In this document: positions 1 to 5,288 of the stretch, piece after piece | How the letters are laid out: every line of letters starts with the position of its first letter | Position numbering within the stretch: position 1 is the stretch's first letter | DNA from: Methanomicrobiales archaeon | GTDB taxonomy: Archaea > Halobacteriota > Methanomicrobia > Methanomicrobiales > Methanospirillaceae | Direction of reading: 5' to 3' | Assembly (NCBI GenBank): GCA_012798365.1 | Contig: JAAZNH010000064.1 | Span: 1-5,503, forward strand | DNA length: 5,503 nt | Position numbers and translations under genes: made by a program | The notes under the pieces: generated by a model | Told to the model about the DNA's origin: nothing | What the model saw: only the letters and a program-made list of their open reading frames with translations | Databases searched by the model: none

Positions 1-1
1 C

Positions 2-232
2 TTAAAGGAGCACTGCAAGTCGGTCATCTTCGTGACCCACGACCCGCTCGTCTCGCTCCTCTCCGACCGGCGGATTGTGATGCGGCACGGCGCCGTGGAA
101 AAAGTCCTATACCCCGAGGGAAGGGAGCTGCACATCCGGGACATGGTCGCCCGGATGGACCTCACGCTCTGCCGGTTCCGTGAGCGGATCCGGGCCGGGG
201 AACTCCTGACCGAGCAGGGATTTCCCGTATGA
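2..232 (+). CDS. ABC-type ATPase, C-terminal fragment (5' end outside window)
   Basis: The reading frame is open from base 2 and ends at TGA 230-232, so only the last 76 or so residues are present. The visible start reads V-I-F-V-T-H-D, the end of an ABC ATPase: a beta strand followed by the switch histidine (H-loop) of THD. A hydrophobic stretch with S-D-R-R-I-V-M-R-H-G-A-V follows, the usual 'aDRivvmrdGri' strand and turn. The last 40 residues are charged and helical with no motif I recognise. Walker A, the signature motif and Walker B must lie upstream. The family is clear but the substrate is not, and it need not be a transporter: methanogens also have soluble ABC ATPases such as component A2 of the methyl-CoM reductase activating system, and too little is visible to decide. 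The stop overlaps the next ATG by four bases (ATGA), which suggests translational coupling to the GTPase gene. Confidence 0.8.
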   Translation, partial: LKEHCKSVIFVTHDPLVSLLSDRRIVMRHGAVEKVLYPEGRELHIRDMVARMDLTLCRFRERIRAGELLTEQGFPV

Positions 233-936
233 AACTCATCATCATTGCCGGCCCGCCCAGTGCCGGCAAGACCGCAGTGACCCGGCAGATCATCCGCTCG
301 TTTGACGAAACAAAGAAGATCGCGTTTTTAAAAATCGATGTTGTCCGGGCATTTGAGGATGAGGAGCTCCGGGAGGAGTTCGGCATCCCGGCCAAGAAGA
401 TCTATTCCGGTGACCTCTGCCCGGACCATACCGGCATCATGGTGATGCAGGACGCCCTCTCCTGGGCTGAATCGGAGGGAGCAGATCTCTTCATCGTGGA
501 AAGTGCCGGCCTCTGCCTGCGGTGCTCCCCGTACGTCACCCAGTCTCTTGGGATTGTCGTCCTCTCAGCAGTCAGCGGCATGAACTCGCCGCTGAAGATG
601 GGGCCGATGATTGCCCTTGCCGATGTGGCGGTCATCACCAAGATCGATCTTGTGTCCCAGTCGGAGAAAGAGGTGTTCCGGGAAAAGACCAAAGAGGTTG
701 CACCCACGATTGACATCGTGGAGACCAATGCCGTGCAGGGAACGGGCCTCCGGTACCTCATGCGTTCGATTGAGGCCCTTGCCGATGTCGCAGACAAGAA
801 GTCCGTGATGCTTCGTGGCATCCCGCCGCTGGGTGTCTGCACCATCTGTATCGGGAAACGCGAGACCGGCTGGCAGAACCATTTCGGTGTTGTCCGGAAA
901 CTGGACGGGGCTGACGACATCTTCCGGGGCGACTGA
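229..936 (+). CDS. HypB-like SIMIBI-class P-loop GTPase/ATPase with cysteine pairs
   Basis: This 235-residue protein is complete. It opens with a hydrophobic strand and the P-loop GPPSAGKT (residues 8-15). D37 lies in the switch I region, D86-L-F-I-V-E-S-A-G (86-94) is the Walker B-like strand, and T137-K-I-D140 is the guanine-specificity motif in its T/NKxD form. This order fits the SIMIBI GTPases that load metals or activate metalloenzymes (HypB, UreG, CooC/G3E relatives). Cysteines are placed unusually well for metal or cluster binding: C64 in G-D-L-C-P-D-H, C96-x2-C99 directly after Walker B (where HypB has its metal cysteine), and C204-x2-C207 near the C-terminus with H218 nearby. There is no signal peptide or membrane segment, so it is probably cytoplasmic. 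ATG 229 is supported by the ATGA overlap with the ABC gene and AGGGA at 216-220. The client enzyme is unknown; the operon suggests the DUF39-ferredoxin protein or another methanogenesis enzyme, but that is inference. Confidence 0.8.
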   Translation: MKLIIIAGPPSAGKTAVTRQIIRSFDETKKIAFLKIDVVRAFEDEELREEFGIPAKKIYSGDLCPDHTGIMVMQDALSWAESEGADLFIVESAGLCLRCSPYVTQSLGIVVLSAVSGMNSPLKMGPMIALADVAVITKIDLVSQSEKEVFREKTKEVAPTIDIVETNAVQGTGLRYLMRSIEALADVADKKSVMLRGIPPLGVCTICIGKRETGWQNHFGVVRKLDGADDIFRGD

Positions 937-937
937 G

Positions 938-1582
938 ATGGCAGGGGACTGGCAGCCGCCCGGAAAAGACTGCGGTGCCTGCGGTGCTGCATCGTGCGCA
1001 GACTTTCTGGTGCTCATGCAACGCGGTGAGAAGGTACCGGAGGACTGTCCGTTCCATGCACTGTGTTCCGGCCCGGCTGCCGGTACCTGCGGGGCAGACA
1101 CGGCGCGGGACGCGGAATATTCCGGAACAGATGTGAGCGGGCGGTCGTATGATTTTGTGCTCGGCCCGCTCACCAATGAGCCCTCGGCCCGCAAGATCAT
1201 CCTGCCGTTCCGGGCAGATCTTGTCGAGCGCTGGAATATCGTGCCGGGTGATATCGTGCTTGGGCGGCCGATGGGACAGGGCTGCCCGGTCCAGCACGTG
1301 CTTCGCGTTATCGACGCAAACCCCGTTACCGGTGTCCTCACCTGCCATACGATCGGCCCGAAAGCCGCCCGCAAAGGAACTGTTAAGGATGTGCAGGCCT
1401 ACCATGTGATCGGGTTCGAGGGGTTTGCAATGGTGGTGAAAAAAGCCCCGGAGTTCGGGCTCCGGCAATCGTTCCTGCCCTCGTTCTGCATGATGGATAC
1501 TGCCCATACCGGGTTTGTGAACATGGTCCTTGTCCAGTCCGGAAAGCTGCATGTCCGGGTGGAGGACATCAGGGTCCTCTGA
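938..1582 (+). CDS. 4Fe-4S-motif protein with an unassigned C-terminal domain
   Basis: This 214-residue protein starts at ATG 938, one base after the GTPase stop, with GGGG at 926-929 as a weak ribosome binding site. The frame is open further upstream (ATG 815), but that start would add 41 residues lying inside the GTPase gene. Residues 12-39 contain C12-x2-C15-x4-C20-x16-C37-P-F, the CGxCGxxxCxxF...GE...CPF pattern of the small Fe-S domain found in corrinoid Fe-S proteins and related redox proteins (PF04060-like). C43 and C51 follow. From about residue 66 a separate beta-rich domain begins with G-P-L-T; it contains G-Q-G-C116-P-V-Q-H120, T-C136-H137 and a late F-C184-M-M-D, and I cannot assign it to a family with certainty. 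No membrane segment is visible. It probably carries electrons or a cluster for its neighbours; the partner is inferred from position only. Confidence 0.75.
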   Translation: MAGDWQPPGKDCGACGAASCADFLVLMQRGEKVPEDCPFHALCSGPAAGTCGADTARDAEYSGTDVSGRSYDFVLGPLTNEPSARKIILPFRADLVERWNIVPGDIVLGRPMGQGCPVQHVLRVIDANPVTGVLTCHTIGPKAARKGTVKDVQAYHVIGFEGFAMVVKKAPEFGLRQSFLPSFCMMDTAHTGFVNMVLVQSGKLHVRVEDIRVL

Positions 1583-1593
1583 TCCGGTTTTTC

Positions 1594-1599
1594 GGGGTG
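1594..1599 (+). promoter_or_regulatory. Ribosome binding site GGGGTG deciding the DUF39 gene start
   Basis: GGGGTG lies five bases before ATG 1605 and can pair with the CACCUCC-type 3' end of archaeal 16S rRNA through GGTG. It sits in the only intergenic gap inside the operon (22 bases) and favours ATG 1605 over ATG 1530, which lies inside the previous gene. Confidence 0.55.
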
Positions 1600-1604
1600 C
1601 GGTG

Positions 1605-2855
1605 ATGAAAAAGACGATAGAGGAGATCAACCGGAAGATTGCACAGAAGACCGCAGTTGTCTGCACGGCTGCCGAGCTGAAACAGCGGATTGCCCGCGGT
1701 GAAACGATCACGGCGGCGGATGTGGATGTCGTGACAACCGGGACATTTGGTGTCATGTCCGGCACGCTTGCCGTTTTGCACATTCCGGTTGCCCCGCCCG
1801 GCACATTCAGGAAAGCGGAAAAGGTCTGGCTCAACGGCGTCCCGGCCATTCCCGGCCCCTGCCCGAACGAGGGGCTTGGATCGGTTGACGTGATCGTGTA
1901 CGGGACAGCCCATGCATCCCCGACCTATGGCGGGGGCCATCTCTTCCGCGATCTCGTGGAAGGAAATGCGGTGCAGGTCGAGGTTGAATCGGATGGGAAG
2001 CGGTTTTGCCATAGCGTAACGCTGGCAGAAATCCCCCATGCACGGATCATCACGACCCGGAGCGCGTTCAAAAATTACCTTGCCGTTGTGAACACGGGAT
2101 CCGATCCGGTGAAGACCATCTTTGCTGCAGAGGACCTTTCCGGCCCGTATACCGGCGCAACGGTCAGCGGCTGCGGGGACATCAACCCGGTCCAGAACGA
2201 CCCGGACCTCAACGTCATTGGTGTTGGCACACGGGTTCTGCTCAATGGCGGGACCGGTTACATCACCGGGACCGGGACGCGGGCCACAAAGGAGAAGCCC
2301 AACATCGCTGCGGTTGCTGACATGAAGCGGATGGTGCCGGCAATGATGGGCGGTTTTGTCACCTCGGCCGGGCCGGAATGCACCACTTCGGTTGCCATTC
2401 CGATCCCGGTCCTTGATGATGCCATCCTCCGGAACCTGCGGGTAACCAATAACCAGATCCCGCTGCCGGTTGCCGATGTGCGGGACCGGGTCCCGTTTGC
2501 ATCCGCCACCTACGCGGATGTCTGGGACGGGACCGATCCGGTCATCTCCTTCTCCCGCGAGTCCTGCCTGCAGTGCGATCCCTGTGCCGCACAGGCAGCC
2601 TGCCCGGCCGGGGCGATTGAACCCGTGCAGGGAATCAATCCAGCCCGGTGCGTGAACTGCGGCACCTGCGTCCAAACCTGTGCCGGCAACGCGTGCACCG
2701 GAACTACCGGGGCCCTCATGTTCGATGGCCGGCGCGTCCCCATCATCCTGCGGCAGTCCGACCGGGCCCGGGCCCTGCAGCTCTGCGAGGATCTCAAAAA
2801 CCAAATCCTTGACGGGCGGTTCGTGCTTATCGAAAAGACGGAGGACCTGCTATGA
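1605..2855 (+). CDS. comF: DUF39/HcyBio-ferredoxin fusion, methanogenesis marker 16 type; probable sulfoacetaldehyde-to-CoM enzyme
   Basis: The protein has 416 residues. Residues 1 to about 310 have the look of the COG1900/DUF39 (HcyBio) family: K-T-I-x-E-I-N near the start, D-V-V-T-T-G-T-F-G (41-49), P-G-P-C-P-N-E-G-L-G (83-92), Y-G-T-A-H (99-103) and Y-G-G-G-H-L-F (108-114). Cysteines 86, 135, 190 and 259 are candidates for sulfur transfer. Residues 315-370 form a ferredoxin domain: C321-x2-C324-x2-C327-x5-C333-P, then C349-x2-C352-x2-C355-x3-C359 and C364. Family members act in reductive sulfur insertion: one branch makes homocysteine from aspartate semialdehyde, while another is reported to make coenzyme M from sulfoacetaldehyde (ComF). 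Location directly before cysteate synthase and ComDE favours the CoM branch. ATG 1605 has GGGGTG at 1594-1599 before it; an earlier in-frame ATG at 1530 lies inside the previous gene. The symbol is from memory and is unrelated to the bacterial competence gene comF. Confidence 0.82.
   Translation: MKKTIEEINRKIAQKTAVVCTAAELKQRIARGETITAADVDVVTTGTFGVMSGTLAVLHIPVAPPGTFRKAEKVWLNGVPAIPGPCPNEGLGSVDVIVYGTAHASPTYGGGHLFRDLVEGNAVQVEVESDGKRFCHSVTLAEIPHARIITTRSAFKNYLAVVNTGSDPVKTIFAAEDLSGPYTGATVSGCGDINPVQNDPDLNVIGVGTRVLLNGGTGYITGTGTRATKEKPNIAAVADMKRMVPAMMGGFVTSAGPECTTSVAIPIPVLDDAILRNLRVTNNQIPLPVADVRDRVPFASATYADVWDGTDPVISFSRESCLQCDPCAAQAACPAGAIEPVQGINPARCVNCGTCVQTCAGNACTGTTGALMFDGRRVPIILRQSDRARALQLCEDLKNQILDGRFVLIEKTEDLL
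2840..2844 (+). promoter_or_regulatory. Ribosome binding site GGAGG of the cysteate synthase gene
   Basis: A perfect GGAGG is seven bases before ATG 2852, inside the end of the DUF39 coding sequence. It is the strongest Shine-Dalgarno site in the window and suggests that the cysteate synthase gene is efficiently started within the operon as well as coupled to the gene before it. Confidence 0.65.
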
Positions 2856-4132
2856 CACCCCCGCTCAAGTACCGGCTCCGGTGCGTACAGGGTGGCGAAG
2901 AGGTACCGGAGCAGTACACAACTACGTGCCCGGGTGGCCATGCATCGCTCCTTCGTACTGAATATGCCAAAACCCGGCTCTCCGTACGGAAGCTTCCGGG
3001 TATCTTCCGGTTCTGTGACTGGCTGCCCATCCACCGGATCCTCCCCATTGAGGCAGGCCCGGTCTGTTTCCGGAGCCAGCCCCTCTCGCGGGAGCTGGGC
3101 CTTCCCCATCTCTATCTGGATTTCAATGGGTACTGGCCGGAGCGGAAGGGGACGATCACGACCTGCTCGTTCAAGGAACTTGAGGCCCTCCCGACGGTCA
3201 TCCGGATGCAGGAGCAGCGGCCTGCAACCCTTGTCATTGCCTCGGCGGGAAATACCGGTCGTGCGTTCCTCCAGACCTCGGCCCTGACCGGGATCCCGGT
3301 TATTGTTGTGGTGCCGGAACGTTCCCTTGCCCGTCTCTGGACAACCGCGCCGGCCGACAATGCGTGCGTCATCACGGTCAAAGGCGATTATACCGATGCG
3401 ATCCGGTTCAGCCGGGAAATCTCCTCGCTCCCGCAGTTCCTGGAAGAAGGCGGGGCAAAGAATGTTGCGCGCCGGGACGGGATGGGAACCGTCATGCTTG
3501 ACGGCGCAACCACGATCGGCCGGATGCCGGACTACTACTTCCAGGCCATCGGCAGCGGGACCGGCGGGATTGCCGCATGGGAAGCGGCGATGCGTCTTAT
3601 GGGTGACGGGCGGTTTGGTACCCGGCTTCCGGAGCTCCACCTCAGCCAGAACCTGCCCTTTGTCCCGATGGTCTCGGCATGGAATGCCGGCCGGCGCACG
3701 TTCATTCCGGAGACTGATATGCCGGATGCGAAAGAAGCGATTGCACAGGTGTACTCCGATGTCCTGACCAACCGCGAACCCCCGTACTCCATTGTCGGCG
3801 GGGTTTTCGATGCAATGACGGCAAGCAAAGGCCGGATGTACGCAGTATCCAACGAAGAGGCGCAGGAAGCCGGAGATCTCTTCCTGGAATGCGAAGGCAT
3901 TGACCTGGATCCGGCCGCGGCAGTCTGCCTTGCATCACTTGACAAGGCGTGCGAGTCCGGCGCAATTGACCGGAAGAAGACGGTGCTCCTGAACCTCACG
4001 GGCGGCGGATACACCCGGGTCCGCGAGGATCATGAACTGATCCCGGTCCGGGCCTCGTTCACGGTTCCGGCCGGCGCATCCATTGATGCAATCAGGAAGG
4101 AATTACTGGAGAAGGTGTCGTCCCATGCATGA
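2852..4132 (+). CDS. Cysteate synthase (PLP-dependent, threonine synthase-like)
   Basis: This 426-residue protein matches cysteate synthase, which converts O-phospho-L-serine and sulfite to L-cysteate and phosphate, the committed step of the cysteate route to CoM. PLP fold type II landmarks are present in order: C-S-F-K108 supplies the probable Schiff-base lysine, S-A-G-N-T-G (131-136) the substrate loop, G-S-G-T-G-G (234-239) the phosphate-binding glycine loop, and N-L-T-G-G-G (381-386) a C-terminal turn as in threonine synthases. The N-terminus (L-R-C11 ... T-C26-P-G-G-H) looks like a decayed threonine synthase zinc ribbon with only two cysteines left. Length fits the family. Assignment over true threonine synthase rests on the C-S-F-K motif (in place of S-F-K-D) and on the decarboxylase and DUF39 neighbours. 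ATG 2852 overlaps the previous stop (ATGA) and has a perfect GGAGG seven bases upstream. The enzyme should be cytoplasmic. Its product needs an aminotransferase, not encoded here, before the next step. Confidence 0.9.
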   Translation: MTPPLKYRLRCVQGGEEVPEQYTTTCPGGHASLLRTEYAKTRLSVRKLPGIFRFCDWLPIHRILPIEAGPVCFRSQPLSRELGLPHLYLDFNGYWPERKGTITTCSFKELEALPTVIRMQEQRPATLVIASAGNTGRAFLQTSALTGIPVIVVVPERSLARLWTTAPADNACVITVKGDYTDAIRFSREISSLPQFLEEGGAKNVARRDGMGTVMLDGATTIGRMPDYYFQAIGSGTGGIAAWEAAMRLMGDGRFGTRLPELHLSQNLPFVPMVSAWNAGRRTFIPETDMPDAKEAIAQVYSDVLTNREPPYSIVGGVFDAMTASKGRMYAVSNEEAQEAGDLFLECEGIDLDPAAAVCLASLDKACESGAIDRKKTVLLNLTGGGYTRVREDHELIPVRASFTVPAGASIDAIRKELLEKVSSHA

Positions 4133-5240
4133 AGATCGCGTGATTCAGATTCTCAAGGATGAGGGGATCAGCCTCGTTGCTGCGATCCCGTGCGACAAGA
4201 CAAAAGACCTGCACTTCCTGCTCCCGCAGCAGTTCCGGCACATCGGCCTGACCCGCGAGGAGGACGGTGTCGGCGTCTGTGCGGGTGCGTTCCTTGCCGG
4301 TGAGCGGCCGCTTCTTGCCATGCAGAGTTCGGGTCTTGGCAACATGCTCAACGCGATCATGTCCCTGACCCGCACGTATGATCTTCCTCTCCCTATCTTT
4401 GCAAGCTGGCGGGGCGTGGAGAACGAGACGATCGCGGCACAAATCCCGTTCAACACCGCGATCCCGGGAATCCTTGAAGCCACCGGGATCCCGTACACGA
4501 TCATCCGGGACAACAGCGAATTTTCCGCCATCGCAACCGTGATCCGCGATGCGTATGCAAACCATCGGCCGCATGTTGCGCTTGTCCTGCCCGGCTCCTG
4601 GGAAGGCCCGGAGTCCTGCTGGAAGGCCGGCCCGCTTCCCCCGCGGAAACGGGCAGTGGATTTCCGGTACCAGCGCGAGATCCCCGAGCCGGAAATGGCG
4701 CGGAACGACGCGATCCGGATTATCGCCCGCCATCTTGACCGGCAGGCGGTTGTCTCCAACATCGGGGTCCCCAGTAAGGAACTCTACGCAGCACACGACC
4801 GGTCGCTGAACTTCTACATGCTGGGCAGTTACACGCAGGCATCACCTATCGGCCTCGGGCTTGCCTCCGGCACCTCGCGGGACGTGTGGGTCATCGATGG
4901 CGACGGCAGTATCCTCGGGACATCGATCCTGCCGGTCATTGGCGCAGAACAGCCGGAGAACCTCACCATCTTCTGCCTCGACAACGGGGCGTTTGGCAGC
5001 ACCGGCAACCAGCTCACACCCGCGTACGCGGGAACGGATGTTGAGCTGCTCGCGGTAGCCGCCGGGTTCCGGTTCACGGCAAAAGCCGGGACCGCAGGTG
5101 CGCTGGAGCAGGTCATTGCCGGTCTTGGCAAAGGTCCGAACTTCGTGCACGTGATCTTAAAGCCGGGCAATGCGGATGTGAAGAACATACCACTCACCCC
5201 GCACCAGATCCGGGACCGGTTTGTGGGTGCGATCCGGTAA
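4125..5240 (+). CDS. comDE: Sulfopyruvate decarboxylase, fused alpha (ComD) and beta (ComE) subunits
   Basis: The protein has 371 residues and decarboxylates sulfopyruvate to sulfoacetaldehyde using thiamine diphosphate (ThDP). Residues 1 to about 165 are the ComD-like pyrimidine-binding half, with R44-E-E-D-G-V-G (44-50), where E45 or E46 is the likely cofactor-activating glutamate, and Q-S-S-G-L-G-N (67-73). Residues from about 185 onward are the ComE-like half, with the ThDP/Mg motif G259-D-G261-S, 25 residues, then N287 in L-D-N-G-A-F-G-S-T-G. A charged linker (about 165-185) joins them. In Methanocaldococcus the subunits are separate proteins; single-chain forms are known in Methanosarcina and relatives, so the fusion itself is not new. 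ATG 4125 gives an eight-base overlap with the cysteate synthase end and has GAAGGTG at 4111-4117 as ribosome binding site. ATG 4083 is in frame but lies 49 bases inside the previous gene. No aminotransferase gene accompanies it. It is the last gene of the string. Confidence 0.92.
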   Translation: MHEDRVIQILKDEGISLVAAIPCDKTKDLHFLLPQQFRHIGLTREEDGVGVCAGAFLAGERPLLAMQSSGLGNMLNAIMSLTRTYDLPLPIFASWRGVENETIAAQIPFNTAIPGILEATGIPYTIIRDNSEFSAIATVIRDAYANHRPHVALVLPGSWEGPESCWKAGPLPPRKRAVDFRYQREIPEPEMARNDAIRIIARHLDRQAVVSNIGVPSKELYAAHDRSLNFYMLGSYTQASPIGLGLASGTSRDVWVIDGDGSILGTSILPVIGAEQPENLTIFCLDNGAFGSTGNQLTPAYAGTDVELLAVAAGFRFTAKAGTAGALEQVIAGLGKGPNFVHVILKPGNADVKNIPLTPHQIRDRFVGAIR

Positions 5241-5247
5241 AAACCGG
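5234..5247 (+). terminator. Small hairpin over the comDE stop codon, possibly part of the operon end
   Basis: CCGGT (5234-5238) and ACCGG (5243-5247) can form a five-base-pair stem with an AAAA loop, and the loop includes the last two bases of the stop codon. No T tract follows at once; the nearest, TTTT, is at 5274-5277. This is weak as an intrinsic terminator and could be chance in GC-rich DNA. Confidence 0.25.
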
Positions 5248-5270
5248 TACACCCTGCACGAAACTCAAAT

Positions 5271-5288
5271 ACCTTTTGAAAATAATTA
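5271..5288. terminator. T-rich tracts on both strands between convergent genes, probable transcription ends
   Basis: The plus strand carries TTTT at 5274-5277, and the minus strand reads TTATTTT from 5285 to 5279, directly after the TAA of the minus-strand gene. The centre TTTTGAAAA (5274-5282) is an inverted repeat. Archaeal RNA polymerase stops at T-rich tracts without needing a hairpin, and this AT-rich patch in GC-rich surroundings lies between two convergent stops, as expected for a shared termination zone. Confidence 0.45.

Noticed and set aside
32..232. A stand-alone 66-residue protein starting at GTG 32
   Set aside because: The frame is open back to base 2 and the GTG codes for the valine of the V-T-H-D switch histidine strand of an ABC ATPase, so it is the end of a longer gene.
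815..937. Upstream ATG start for the Fe-S protein
   Set aside because: It would overlap the GTPase gene by about 120 bases and add a sequence with no motif; ATG 938 follows the GTPase stop directly.
1530..1604. Upstream ATG start for the DUF39 protein
   Set aside because: The added 25 residues come from the Fe-S gene in another frame and do not resemble the family; ATG 1605 has a well placed GGGGTG and gives the typical K-K-T-I-E-E-I-N start.
758..1849. Long minus-strand open frame of about 363 codons
   Set aside because: It lies opposite three plus-strand genes with clear motifs; its translation is rich in R, P, G and A with no recognisable motif, as expected of a shadow frame in GC-rich DNA.
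1569..2804. Long minus-strand open frame of about 411 codons opposite the DUF39 gene
   Set aside because: The plus strand carries the DUF39 and ferredoxin motifs in order; the minus frame shows no domain and no proper start context.
2510..3640. Long minus-strand open frame of about 376 codons opposite cysteate synthase
   Set aside because: Cysteate synthase on the plus strand has all PLP landmarks; the opposite frame is a shadow.
4083..4124. Upstream ATG start for sulfopyruvate decarboxylase
   Set aside because: It would add 14 residues inside the cysteate synthase gene; ATG 4125 gives the usual ComD-like start and the short overlap typical of this operon.
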